Assembly (NCBI GenBank): GCA_028292505.1
Contig: JAQGMF010000009.1
Span: forward strand, 1-64,000
DNA from: Rhodocyclales bacterium
Lineage (GTDB): Bacteria; Pseudomonadota; Gammaproteobacteria; Burkholderiales; Rhodocyclaceae
Reading direction: 5' to 3'
DNA length: 64,000 nucleotides
The notes under the pieces are model-generated. The model did no database searches. It was not told where the DNA came from and saw only the letters and a list, made by a program, of their open reading frames with translations. Shown here one piece after another: positions 45,213-52,978 of the stretch. Both the position numbers and the translations under genes were made by a program. Within the stretch, counting starts at the first letter, position 1; each line of letters begins with the position of its first letter.

Positions 45213-45593
45213 GTCTTTGTTTTTCGGTCGTGGCGTGCATGCTCGGAAAAGCAATACTGGTGCGGCTCTTCAGGCAGGTATGTTTTGTTTGTGCGGTGTG
45301 TTTAAGGTTTTAGGCGCGGCATTTTCTGTCTGCAAGCGCTCCGCTTCAGTCAGCCCTACGCAACTCACTACGGTTCGCGGCGCTTTCCCGCGCTGAGGCG
45401 TGGTGGCAGCACCAGCGGTCCGGTATCGTTCTGGGGTCCATTGCGTGTCACGCGCAGTGCTCATACGAAAGCTCACTGCAATAATGCAAGGTGCCATGAC
45501 AGTGAAAATCAAAAACCCAAAAAGCATCTTGTCTGGGGCTGTGTCTGTCTGTCACCATCAAGCCTTCGGCATAGTGTTGGCGCAGGGCGCCCT
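45207..45593 (+). other. Cassette 5: no convincing gene
   Basis: No ORF with a start signal fills it. The plus ORF 45400-45639 runs into attC5, and the minus ORF 45270-45527 has no context. A segment GCGGCGCTTTCCCGCGCTGA could fold. I see nothing recognisable. Confidence 0.5.
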
Positions 45594-45683
45594 CTCTAAC
45601 ATGGCGGTCGAGAGGGACGGCTGCAAGCTGCGCTTGTAGTTCCCTCCGCTTCGCTCCGGCCGCCCCTCACCTCTACGTTAGGG
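45594..45683 (+). repeat. attC5
   Basis: CTCTAAC to GTTAGGG, 90 nt, second subfamily; stem CTGCAAGC/GCTTGTAG, where one pair is now a G-T wobble. Confidence 0.88.
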
Positions 45684-46054
45684 GCAATATGCTCATCACA
45701 TTCAGGTGTCGTGTGTGTTGTTCGTTTCGTTGTTTGGGTTCGCCACATTTCGTCGGCAACCACACTTAATTTTTCAGGTTCGCTCCAGCGTGAAAGTCCG
45801 TGCGGCTTCGCGAACGAGCAAGGCAAAATGGCAAAGCTCAGTGTGTGCTGGTTTGAGGTGTGGCCGTGTGCCAAAATGAAAAGGCGGCGGGTTGCCACTC
45901 GAACGTGCGGCATAGTTTGAAAAGCACAAAATAGTCGCCTGTCCGGAGAGGCAATACCGGTGCGTTCTTCAGGCAGATGTTTTACGGCATTAACAGCACG
46001 GGGTCACATGCTTCAGGTTCTCACCAGCTTTCGTTGTGCTCGTTCCTCCGCCGC
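45682..46054 (+). other. Cassette 6: copy 3 of the repeated cassette family
   Basis: Clearly homologous to cassettes 1 and 2 at nucleotide level (GTTTGGGTTCGCCACATTTC, TGAAAGTCCGTGCGGCTTCG, and the last 60 nt). Plus ORF 45711-45920 (69 aa) shares FANEQGK and VCWFEVW with cassette 2. Best read as a repeated, perhaps non-coding cassette. Confidence 0.6.
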
Positions 46055-46144
46055 CCCTAACATGGCGGTCGAGGTGGACCGCTGCAAGCTGCGCTTGCAG
46101 TTCCCTCCGCTTCGCTCCGGCCGCCCCTCACCTCTACGTTAGCC
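46055..46144 (+). repeat. attC6
   Basis: CCCTAAC to GTTAGCC, 90 nt, second subfamily; stem CTGCAAGC/GCTTGCAG. Confidence 0.9.
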
Positions 46145-46571
46145 ACCAAGTTCTTTGTCTTAGCGCTACGCGAAGCTGAAGTTGTTGAGCGAACGACCAA
46201 ATATGCGTTTTGTGTTTCTTGTTTGAGGTTCAGGGCTCGTTTTGGTTTGGGCAAGGCCGCTCACGCAGCGAGGCGGCTTAGCTCAAGAGCACAGTTCGTG
46301 GAGTATGTCGTTCAGTGAGGCACGAAGCTCAGTAAGTCTGGGCCGCTCGCGCGGCGAGCAAGTACTACGCAACGCCACGACAGTTCAACGGTTTTCCCCA
46401 AAATGAACGAGCATGGCAGGGAATCATAAAGCTGTGTGTCGGCGAAAAAGCAAACCGGCCTACCGGCCAATAAGTTATGCTTTTGTTGTTACGAAGGCTT
46501 GGATGTTTTGGTTCGTTCAGCCCGTTCAAGCTGCCATCTTAAAACCGTGTCGAGTTCGCGCCAGATCGTGG
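46139..46571 (+). other. Cassette 7: no gene seen
   Basis: About 430 nt between attC6 and attC7. No ORF with a credible start stays open; an ORF from 46436 runs through attC7. Contains small palindromes (CGGCCTACCGGCC, GCTCGCGCGGCGAGC). Function unknown. Confidence 0.5.
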
Positions 46572-46631
46572 GGCTAACCCGGCAATCAAGGGGATCGCCA
46601 AAAGCGGCGCCCCCTTATTTCTACGTTGGGC
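46572..46631 (+). repeat. attC7 (short type)
   Basis: GGCTAAC to GTTGGGC, only 60 nt; third subfamily with GGGGATCGCCAAAAGCGGCG. The GTTGGGC end pairs with GCCCAAC at the start of attC8, as expected for the two ends of one cassette. Confidence 0.85.
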
Positions 46632-46637
46632 GTCAGT

Positions 46638-46907
46638 ATGAACACACCATATCCACCGAAGCTTTGGCTCAAGAATCGAACCACCGTTTCGGAGGCCGAA
46701 CAGCAAATTGCTAGCGAGGGCCTAGAAGTAGGCCGATCCATCAGCCCACAATGGCTTGCGCGTTGGGATGTCTTTAAGACCCAATTGGAGAGCGATGATG
46801 AGTTGTGGTATTTCGAACACTTCCCAGAGGCAATGACAGGTGCTGCTGGATACTGCATTGTTCGGCACGGTGAATCTGTTGCCTCAATCGTAACAATGCG
46901 GAGCTGA
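46638..46907 (+). CDS. Cassette 8, gene 1: hypothetical soluble protein
   Basis: 89 residues from ATG 46638, 7 nt after the attC. Acidic, with WLKNRTTVSEAEQQIASEGL, then DELWYFEHFPEAMTGAAGYC and IVRHGESVASIVTMRS. The compact start and stop within the cassette support a real gene. Family not recognised. A second ORF follows after 4 nt. Confidence 0.75.
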   Translation: MNTPYPPKLWLKNRTTVSEAEQQIASEGLEVGRSISPQWLARWDVFKTQLESDDELWYFEHFPEAMTGAAGYCIVRHGESVASIVTMRS

Positions 46908-46911
46908 CCCC

Positions 46912-47175
46912 ATGCGATGCCGCCCTGGCTACACGGAAATCGTGGTTGAGTCGTTTTACTCAACGGAGCCCGCGCATCGCGGAAAAATCCATATTCGGCC
47001 TGCGCCTGACCAAACATTCCCACAACATTTATTCGTAGAGTGCTCACGTAAAATGACCGATAACTATCCTGTTGGCACGCGCTTTCGACTTTGCGTAACG
47101 ACAAAGCAAAAAGAGCACAGCCGCGAGCACTTATATGCGCACTTTTCGGCGTCCTTTGAGGTATTGAGCCGTTGA
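46912..47175 (+). CDS. Cassette 8, gene 2: hypothetical small protein
   Basis: 87 residues from ATG 46912, 4 nt after the stop of the first gene, so a two-gene cassette. Pattern: beta-rich N-terminus (YTEIVVESFYSTEPAHRGKI), IRPAPDQTFPQHLFVECSRK, FRLCVTTKQKEHSREHLYAH. No signal peptide. Family not recognised; pairing suggests a joint function. Confidence 0.7.
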   Translation: MRCRPGYTEIVVESFYSTEPAHRGKIHIRPAPDQTFPQHLFVECSRKMTDNYPVGTRFRLCVTTKQKEHSREHLYAHFSASFEVLSR

Positions 47176-47230
47176 TGCAACCCAAAGAAAAAAGCGCCAT
47201 TTATGCGACTACGCAAACACGAGGCGTGAC

Positions 47231-47299
47231 GCCCAACAATTCAATCCAGGGGATCGCCGCCATAAAGCCGGCGGCGCCCCCTGATCTCAAACGTTAGAC
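47231..47299 (+). repeat. attC8 (short type)
   Basis: GCCCAAC to GTTAGAC, 69 nt, third subfamily; stem around GCCGCC and GGCGGC. Confidence 0.87.
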
Positions 47300-47324
47300 A
47301 TTACTCGATACCCCCTTCTTGCAT

Positions 47325-47882
47325 ATGAAGCTTTTAAAAAATCTCCGCAATCTTCTATGTGCCACATCAATTGCAAGCTGTCTCGGCATTTGTGGCTGCG
47401 CCTTCGATCGAAATTCAACGACGGTGACCTACGTGCAACCACAAGGTGATGTCGGAATGCTCACAATCATCGGGCCAGACAGAGCGCAGGTGTTCTCACA
47501 TGTGGAAGTATGCAAGTCTGAAGGTTGGAGAAGAGCCGGGGTGTTTGGCGGCGGATGGAAGTCCATAGGCGGTCTGACTGTCGCTGCAGGAAATGAACTT
47601 GCAGCAAATCCAAAAGCCGTGCCATTGCCCAACCAATTGACCTTCTCCCTGCCGGTAGGCCAGCGCGTTCATTTCAGGGTTCGCTCCCATCCGTCATACG
47701 CAAACGGCGTGGTTTCGGAGTGCACCGTCGTAGCGTCCCTCGTTCTTCGTTCCGGCGCGCGGTATCAATCCGTGTGGGAGCTTGGCGAAAAGTCGTGTCG
47801 CTTGAGCCTCGCGGAAGAGCTGCAAGATGCAACTCTGCGCCCGATTCCACGCGATCAATCCGAGCCATCATGCAACTTTTAA
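47325..47882 (+). CDS. Cassette 9: lipoprotein of unknown function
   Basis: 185 residues from ATG 47325. Signal sequence MKLLKNLRNLLCATSIASCL followed by GICGC, a lipobox-like end. The mature protein is beta-rich (TVTYVQPQGDVGMLTIIGPD, then GGWKSIGGLTVAAGNELAAN) and ends with two Cys. A TTG start 6 nt upstream is less likely. Family not recognised. 80 nt of non-coding sequence follow before the attC. Confidence 0.8.
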   Translation: MKLLKNLRNLLCATSIASCLGICGCAFDRNSTTVTYVQPQGDVGMLTIIGPDRAQVFSHVEVCKSEGWRRAGVFGGGWKSIGGLTVAAGNELAANPKAVPLPNQLTFSLPVGQRVHFRVRSHPSYANGVVSECTVVASLVLRSGARYQSVWELGEKSCRLSLAEELQDATLRPIPRDQSEPSCNF

Positions 47883-47961
47883 CCGTGATGGCTAACAGAT
47901 CATTCGACGCGGACGAGCAAGTGTCCCCAAAGGAAAAACAAATTGGTGCAATAGACGTAAT

Positions 47962-48054
47962 GTCTAACACTACAGTCGAGGGGATCGCCAAAAGCTGCGC
48001 TTTTGGTTCCCTGCGCGCTACGCGCTCCGGCGCCCCCTCACTTCCACGTTAGAC
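47962..48054 (+). repeat. attC9
   Basis: GTCTAAC to GTTAGAC, 93 nt, main subfamily with the covaried stem CCAAAAGC/GCTTTTGG. Confidence 0.9.
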
Positions 48055-48055
48055 C

Positions 48056-48502
48056 ATGCTCAAGAATCCCAGCGAATTGAAGTATTGGCGAAAGGTTTGG
48101 AAAAGTGCTCGCCGCATTCAAATAGATATGTCAGGTGAAAACTGGTGCAACTACTGGCATCAGCATTTTGATTGGGACAGTCGGGGTAATCGCAGTCGCT
48201 TTGAGCATCGGAAGCATCTCCGCCCACTAATGTTTGCGTTCTCAAAACTCCACAAAGATCTAGAAAACCAGGAAAGAAAATATCAGCTCTTTGTGCTCAT
48301 CCACGAGAAGGACACAGGCTCAGATGCGCTCTATGTACATACTGAAAATCCACACTCTGATTTTCCGATACCATTTGAACAGCGAACATTCGTCAACGTG
48401 CTTCCTCCTTTGTTGATGGGCCTAGTGTCTTTGGATCGACATCAAGTTAGCGTAAAGAAGTATGAAGACGATGTTTCGTACACCATATTTCCAAAGACAT
48501 AA
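48056..48502 (+). CDS. Cassette 10: hypothetical protein
   Basis: 148 residues from ATG 48056, directly after the attC end. Aromatic- and charge-rich N-terminus (NPSELKYWRKVWKSARRIQI, GENWCNYWHQHFDW), then KYQLFVLIHEKDTGSDALYV and NPHSDFPIPFEQRTFVNVLP. It looks like a soluble alpha/beta protein. Family not recognised. AT-rich codon use, unlike the core genes. Confidence 0.8.
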   Translation: MLKNPSELKYWRKVWKSARRIQIDMSGENWCNYWHQHFDWDSRGNRSRFEHRKHLRPLMFAFSKLHKDLENQERKYQLFVLIHEKDTGSDALYVHTENPHSDFPIPFEQRTFVNVLPPLLMGLVSLDRHQVSVKKYEDDVSYTIFPKT

Positions 48503-48518
48503 GCATGGTCAAAAATCT

Positions 48519-48611
48519 GTCTAACACTACAGTCGAGGGGATCGCCACAAGCTGCGCTTGTGGTTCCCTCCGCGCTACGCGCTCCGGCGCCCCCTCACTT
48601 CCACGTTAGAT
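48519..48611 (+). repeat. attC10
   Basis: GTCTAAC to GTTAGAT, 93 nt, main subfamily; stem CCACAAGC/GCTTGTGG. Confidence 0.9.
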
Positions 48612-48620
48612 TCAGCCCAT

Positions 48621-49085
48621 ATGCCGCTTGCCTTGACGACAGCTCAAATTGGCAAATGTGGAGAGATGCTAGTTCAATATCGTCTATTGCTTTTAGGCAT
48701 TGAGTCTGCGCCAATGAGCACTGATACTGGTATCGATCTTGTTGCCTACTCACCAAAGCGTCAATCGGCTTACACTATTCAAGTAAAGGCTAACCTTAAA
48801 GCAAAACCGGGTGGGGGCTCTGGCAAATCTGCACTTGATTGGTGGATACCAGAGGCATCACCGGCCCAATTCGTCGCGCTTGTCGATTTATCAACCGAAA
48901 ATGTTTGGTTATTCGCTCACGCTGAACTTCTGTCTCATGCCCAACAAAGGTCAAGCGGGCGACTTCACATCTATATGTACACAGATCCGTCGGCACGCCC
49001 ACGCAAAACGGATCGGCTTTCTCATCAACGGGAGTTCGATCATTTTCTTCTGTCCAATAAGGTCCATGACACGTTTGGCATCTAG
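48621..49085 (+). CDS. Cassette 11: PD-(D/E)XK nuclease-like protein
   Basis: 154 residues from ATG 48621. The order of motifs fits the PD-(D/E)XK fold: Glu in GKCGEMLVQYRLLLLGI, Asp in TDTGIDLVAYSP, and QVK in YTIQVKANLK about 20 residues later. Later parts (FVALVDLSTENVWLFAHAEL) match the extra strands of DUF4365-like nucleases. Such domains are common in restriction and anti-phage proteins. Whether it cuts DNA is unproven; no partner methylase or helicase is in the cassette. An upstream attC-encoded frame is open into it but need not be used. Confidence 0.75.
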   Translation: MPLALTTAQIGKCGEMLVQYRLLLLGIESAPMSTDTGIDLVAYSPKRQSAYTIQVKANLKAKPGGGSGKSALDWWIPEASPAQFVALVDLSTENVWLFAHAELLSHAQQRSSGRLHIYMYTDPSARPRKTDRLSHQREFDHFLLSNKVHDTFGI

Positions 49086-49208
49086 CACTGACCTTCGACG
49101 CCCATCAACAGTCAACGTCAGTGCCAAGATTAATAAAAATTTGGCTTGTAAGTTGACGTATGAAATGGCCAAAAGGAAAGTGACGCCCTCTAAAGCGAGG
49201 CCACAGAC

Positions 49209-49301
49209 ATCTAACACTACAGTTGAGGGGATCGCCACAAGCTGCGCTTGTGGTTCCCTCCACGCTACGCGCTCCGGCGTCCCCTCACTTCCACGTTAGG
49301 C
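49209..49301 (+). repeat. attC11
   Basis: ATCTAAC to GTTAGGC, 93 nt, main subfamily; stem CCACAAGC/GCTTGTGG. 123 nt without a gene precede it. Confidence 0.9.
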
Positions 49302-49316
49302 ACAACGGCAATCTCG

Positions 49317-49703
49317 ATGCGTATTGGTTATTTAGGCTGGTCTATTGATGTGCTGCAAAATTGGAGCGTAACGGAACATCCTGAATGCTTCACTGTTGAG
49401 CTATCTGACGAGGGCGCACTTCAGCTCAGCTCCGCAAGCAAAAAGTTGGGTCTCGTTACCGAGCAAGATCTTGAGCCGTTTTCCGATGGAATAAGACACG
49501 GCTGGGGAAAGTCTTCCGAGACTCACAAAGGCGAATTCTCAGGCTTTGCCTACTTCTACGTTGAAGGGAGCCAACATTGGGCTCGATGGTTTCTCCAAAA
49601 TGGACGAACATTGCTCTTTGCAACGTACAACGGTTCCGCCGAGGCAATGAAGAATGAAATTCCGTCCGTGGAGCAAATGCTTAACACCCTGCTAACGGAG
49701 TAA
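49317..49703 (+). CDS. Cassette 12: hypothetical protein
   Basis: 128 residues from ATG 49317. It starts MRIGYLGWSIDVLQNWSVTE and has DEGALQLSSASKKLGLVTEQ, then SGFAYFYVEGSQHWARWFLQ and NGRTLLFATYNGSAEAMKNE. The layout resembles small immunity-like or DUF proteins seen singly in genomes, but I cannot place it. Soluble, acidic. Confidence 0.8.
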   Translation: MRIGYLGWSIDVLQNWSVTEHPECFTVELSDEGALQLSSASKKLGLVTEQDLEPFSDGIRHGWGKSSETHKGEFSGFAYFYVEGSQHWARWFLQNGRTLLFATYNGSAEAMKNEIPSVEQMLNTLLTE

Positions 49704-49751
49704 GCTCACGCGTGATTTCACGCACAAGCTAACCATTCCGATGAGAAACCC

Positions 49752-49844
49752 GCCTAACACTACAGTCGAGGGGATCGCCAAGAGCTGCGCTCTTGGTTCC
49801 CTCCGCGCTACGCGCTCCGGCGCCCCCTCACTTCCACGTTAGCC
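49752..49844 (+). repeat. attC12
   Basis: GCCTAAC to GTTAGCC, 93 nt, main subfamily with covaried stem CCAAGAGC/GCTCTTGG. Confidence 0.9.
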
Positions 49845-50204
49845 ATGCGTACAGATCGAATCGCCTCATATACAGCTATCGCTCTGGCAGCAGGCTACGG
49901 CTTGTTGTCCATCGCAGGTGCGCTACTTCTCGGCGACGTTGCTACGCTCTACTACATCTCGTCTTTGACAAGCGGTTGCTTACTCTTGGTAGGCGCGTGG
50001 CTCTTGTACCAAAGACACCACGCAAGCGTGCTTGCTCTCGCCGCGTCAGCCGCCCTTTATGCGCTTGCGGTTCTAGTGCCGGCTTTTTCGAAATATGGGC
50101 CGAATGTCTTGTCGGCGCTCATGGGGGCTTTTTATCTTTCGCTAGCGCTACGAGTCTCATTGGTTGCGGCAGCGCACTTCCTGCTGAGGCAACGTCATGG
50201 CTAA
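49845..50204 (+). CDS. Cassette 13, gene 1: four-helix membrane protein
   Basis: 119 residues starting right at the attC end. Four hydrophobic segments: ASYTAIALAAGYGLLSIAGA, YYISSLTSGCLLLVGAWLLY, VLALAASAALYALAVLVPAF and ALMGAFYLSLALRVSLVAAA. Short loops, so an integral inner-membrane protein. Function unknown. Its stop lies within a truncated attC. Confidence 0.8.
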   Translation: MRTDRIASYTAIALAAGYGLLSIAGALLLGDVATLYYISSLTSGCLLLVGAWLLYQRHHASVLALAASAALYALAVLVPAFSKYGPNVLSALMGAFYLSLALRVSLVAAAHFLLRQRHG

Positions 50205-50220
50205 CCCTGCAGTCGAGCGA
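50199..50220 (+). repeat. Truncated attC fragment (left end only)
   Basis: GGCTAAC plus CCTGCAGTCGAGCG match the first 22 nt of the main attC subfamily, then the match stops. The rest of the site is missing, so two cassettes have been fused into one. Confidence 0.75.
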
Positions 50221-50223
50221 TCA

Positions 50224-50472
50224 ATGGCAATTGTCATCTTCAAAACGGTAGCTAGAGTTCTTGCATTCTTGGCAGGAGGCATCCTGTCTCTCGTCGGGAG
50301 CCTCGCACTTGCTGCAGCTTTCGCGGCTCCGAACTCCATCCGTCTTTGGACAGACGAGCACGTTACATATGATCTCGATGCTAACGCTTGGTCTTTGCCG
50401 TTGGGTGCTGTTTTTCTGGTCCTTGGAGTGCTCTTAATCACGCTCGCGTTGCGCAAGAGAGGGAGAACATAA
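50224..50472 (+). CDS. Cassette 13, gene 2: two-helix membrane protein
   Basis: 82 residues from ATG 50224; an upstream ATG 50197 would read through the attC fragment. Two membrane segments: VLAFLAGGILSLVGSLALAA and LPLGAVFLVLGVLLITLALR, with a polar loop NSIRLWTDEHVTYDLDANAW between them. It lies behind the attC remnant, so it was probably once a separate cassette. Function unknown. Confidence 0.7.
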   Translation: MAIVIFKTVARVLAFLAGGILSLVGSLALAAAFAAPNSIRLWTDEHVTYDLDANAWSLPLGAVFLVLGVLLITLALRKRGRT

Positions 50473-50520
50473 TGCTCGTTCCCTGGTTGTTCGTGGTTGC
50501 GTTCATTCTGCGCTTAAGTC

Positions 50521-50607
50521 GGCTAACCCGGCGGTCAAGGGCGCTCCACTTCGTTCCGCTGGACTCCGCCTGCTGCGCAGTCTTCGCCCCTTACCTCTAC
50601 GTTAGAC
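50521..50607 (+). repeat. attC13 (divergent)
   Basis: GGCTAAC to GTTAGAC, 87 nt, with the internal sequence AGGGCGCTCCACTTCG, unlike the other subfamilies; a probable immigrant cassette end. Confidence 0.85.
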
Positions 50608-50637
50608 CAATTCATCAACCAACCGCGCGGAATAATT

Positions 50638-51648
50638 ATGCAATCATCAAGTGTCTGGGTGGGCCTCGTTCTACTTTTTACCGCGATCTCTGTTTCTGCT
50701 CAGTCCGAGGATCCCCGCCCCATCAACCGTATGGCGAAAACCACAGAAATACTCCTAAATGCGCGAAACTACGATGAGCTGGATCGAGTTGCAGAACAAT
50801 TAAGGAAGCACCCACAAACACTTGCTGATGGACAGCCTAAGCTAGCTGGCTTTTATGCTGGTGTGTCAAAGTGCGTTCAAATGCGGTGTGGAGATGAGGA
50901 TTTTTCTGAGGAAACATGGGTCAAGCATGCGGCACTTTTGGATGAATGGAGTTTGAAATATCCAAACTCCATTTCAGCTAAGTTGGCAAAAGCAATGTAT
51001 ATGAAAGAATATGCTTGGTATGCACGCGGGCTTGGTTTCTCGAATACAGTCTCGCCACTCCAGTGGAAATTGTTCGACGAACGAATCCGAAAAGCACACG
51101 ATTTGTTTGACGCGGTCAGACAAGAAGGGAGTTCCGACCCTGTGTGGTACTCGGGCATGCTGTCTATAGCTCTTGTGGAGAAATGGTCTTCGGTAGAGTT
51201 TGAAAAGCTATTTGTCGAAGGAACCACAAAGTTTCCTTATTACCTTCCTTTATATTTCTCAAAAGCCTCGTATGTCAGTCCACGCTGGGGCGGTACTCAG
51301 CAAGCTTTCAAGAAATTTGTCGATGACACCGTAGAAGCAACTTCGAAGAGCATGGGTGAAACGATGTATTCACGTCTCAACTGGTCCTCTTGGAGTTCTG
51401 ACATGTTTAGCTCGGGACAAACCGATTGGAGTCGCATGAAGCGTGGTTTTACACGACTCACGCACGACTATCCTGATCGTTGGAACATAAACAACTTCGC
51501 AAGATTCGCGTGTCTAGCCGGAGATGCCACAACCCTAAAAGCACAGTTGCACAAGATCGGAGGTTCACCGATACCAGAGGCATGGGGCAACGCGGATTTT
51601 TACTTTCAATGCATTGAGTTAGCGCACCGGCCTACAATGCGCCAGTAA
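50638..51648 (+). CDS. Cassette 14: secreted DUF4034-like protein
   Basis: 336 residues with a signal peptide (MQSSSVWVGLVLLFTAISVS, cleavage near AQS). The rest is helical, TPR-like in rhythm: NARNYDELDRVAEQLRKHPQ, then a YYLPLYFSKASYVSPRWGGT segment that resembles DUF4034 proteins as I remember them. The largest cassette gene here. Codon use is AT-rich and unlike core genes, as expected for an acquired cassette. Function unknown. Confidence 0.8.
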   Translation: MQSSSVWVGLVLLFTAISVSAQSEDPRPINRMAKTTEILLNARNYDELDRVAEQLRKHPQTLADGQPKLAGFYAGVSKCVQMRCGDEDFSEETWVKHAALLDEWSLKYPNSISAKLAKAMYMKEYAWYARGLGFSNTVSPLQWKLFDERIRKAHDLFDAVRQEGSSDPVWYSGMLSIALVEKWSSVEFEKLFVEGTTKFPYYLPLYFSKASYVSPRWGGTQQAFKKFVDDTVEATSKSMGETMYSRLNWSSWSSDMFSSGQTDWSRMKRGFTRLTHDYPDRWNINNFARFACLAGDATTLKAQLHKIGGSPIPEAWGNADFYFQCIELAHRPTMRQ

Positions 51649-51681
51649 GTGTTTACAACGCACATATATCCACTAAAACGC

Positions 51682-51774
51682 TGTCAACACTACAGTCGAG
51701 TGGATCGCCACAAGCTGCGCTTGTGGTTCCCTCCGCGCTACGCGCTCCGGCGCCCCCTCACTTCCACGTTAGGC
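51682..51774 (+). repeat. attC14
   Basis: TGTCAAC to GTTAGGC, 93 nt, main subfamily; the left core has lost the T of CTAAC. Stem CCACAAGC/GCTTGTGG. Confidence 0.87.
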
Positions 51775-51788
51775 AACTCACATTACCC

Positions 51789-52283
51789 ATGGTCAATAAT
51801 CCCTATGAAACTCCGAAAACGGTCGTGGAAGATGCGCCCATTTACACTCCGCCTAGACCCGCGGAAATTTTGCGTGCTTGTCGCATACTATGGATACTGT
51901 TCGTTCTAGGGCTTTTTTCGCTTCACCCTGCTATTCGCGGAAAGTGGTGGGTCGTACACGGAGACAATACCCCTGCAGCATTGGGCATCATTATTGGGGC
52001 TGTGATGCTGACGGTTTTAGTACCTACAAATGCCGCGCTTATCTGGTTTGTTAGTCGTCGGCATAACTGGGCTCGCTGGGGTTTGCTCATACTTCTCGTT
52101 TCGGGATGGTGTAGCACCATAACCGATTTCTATCGCACAATATCGGATACACCGATTGCGGCAGTTTTTGATTTGCTATCTGCAGTGCTGGAGCTAGTGG
52201 CCTGTTATTTTATTTTTTTTGGACCGGGTGCCAAGTGGTTTAAATCCAAGAAAAACAGCGCCAGCAAAGGTCGATATGCCTAA
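51789..52283 (+). CDS. Cassette 15: four-helix membrane protein
   Basis: 164 residues from ATG 51789. A proline-rich cytoplasmic start (YETPKTVVEDAPIYTPPRPA), then hydrophobic segments ILWILFVLGLFSL, ALGIIIGAVMLTVLVPTNAA, ARWGLLILLVSGW and LLSAVLELVACYFIFF, and a basic tail. Typical of small unknown inner-membrane proteins. TAA falls within the next attC. Confidence 0.8.
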   Translation: MVNNPYETPKTVVEDAPIYTPPRPAEILRACRILWILFVLGLFSLHPAIRGKWWVVHGDNTPAALGIIIGAVMLTVLVPTNAALIWFVSRRHNWARWGLLILLVSGWCSTITDFYRTISDTPIAAVFDLLSAVLELVACYFIFFGPGAKWFKSKKNSASKGRYA

Positions 52284-52370
52284 CTCTACAGTCGAGGGGA
52301 TCGCCAAAAGCTGCGCTTTTTGTTTCCTTCGCGCTACGCGCTCCGGCGCCCCCTCACTTCCACGTTAGCC
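52278..52370 (+). repeat. attC15
   Basis: GCCTAAC to GTTAGCC, 93 nt, main subfamily; stem CCAAAAGC/GCTTTTTG with one mismatch. Confidence 0.89.
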
Positions 52371-52374
52371 ATTT

Positions 52375-52887
52375 ATGATGAAAGTGCGCCGACTCACTCC
52401 CGCTGATGCATTGGCCTTTCAAGCCCTGCGGCTCGCCGCCTTGCAGGAAACGCCATCCGCGTTTGGCTCAAGCTACGACGAAGAAAAAGACTTTCACCCT
52501 TCCATAATTGAGGCGCGCCTAGCCACAAAGCCTGATCGAGGACCGATGGGCGCATTTGAAAATGGAGAACTCGTTGGTCTTATAGCGCTTGGAAGAGAAG
52601 ACAAGAAGAACCTCGAACACAAGGCTATGATTTGGGGCATGTACGTGTCACCCAAAGCAAGGGGTAAGGGCATTGGTAAGGCGCTCCTACGTGAAGCGCT
52701 GTCCTTGGCGCAATCTGTGCCAGGAATTCAACAAGTCAATTTGTGTGTTAATGCTGACAATGCGGTAGCTTTAGGGCTGTATGAGTCTGTAGGTTTCAAA
52801 GCATTTGGGCGGGAGCCCGGAGCTATGCTGATCAACGGCGAGCTGCATGACGAAATTCACATGTATATGCGCCTCGCAAATGGCTAA
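52375..52887 (+). CDS. Cassette 16: GNAT-family N-acetyltransferase
   Basis: 170 residues. Acetyl-CoA site: GMYVSPKARGKGIGKALLRE (motif A, R-x-x-G-x-G/A), with VNLCVNADNAVALGLYESVG (motif B), FGREPGAMLINGELHDEIHM. The N-terminus KVRRLTPADALAFQALRLAA is typical of RimI/YjaB-like members. Substrate unknown; GNAT enzymes are common integron cargo. Confidence 0.93.
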   Translation: MMKVRRLTPADALAFQALRLAALQETPSAFGSSYDEEKDFHPSIIEARLATKPDRGPMGAFENGELVGLIALGREDKKNLEHKAMIWGMYVSPKARGKGIGKALLREALSLAQSVPGIQQVNLCVNADNAVALGLYESVGFKAFGREPGAMLINGELHDEIHMYMRLANG

Positions 52888-52974
52888 CACTACAGTCGAG
52901 TGGATCGCCAAAAGCTGCGCTTGTGGTTCCCTCCGCGCTATGCGCTCCGGCACCCCCTCACTTCCACGTTAGAC
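52882..52974 (+). repeat. attC16 (hybrid stem)
   Basis: GGCTAAC to GTTAGAC, 93 nt. The left stem arm is of the AAAAGC type and the right of the GCTTGTGG type, leaving one mismatch: a mosaic of two subtypes. Confidence 0.9.
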
Positions 52975-52978
52975 CTTC

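Noticed and set aside
46586-47200. 204-aa minus-strand ORF across cassette 8
   Set aside because: It runs antisense through two well-formed plus ORFs and an attC; no ribosome-binding site or recognisable motif.
48558-48620. N-terminal extensions of cassette genes read from attC (WFPPRYALRRPLTSTL type)
   Set aside because: They come from translating the attC itself, appear before several unrelated genes, and each gene has its own ATG just after the attC. Kept only as a low-interest finding.
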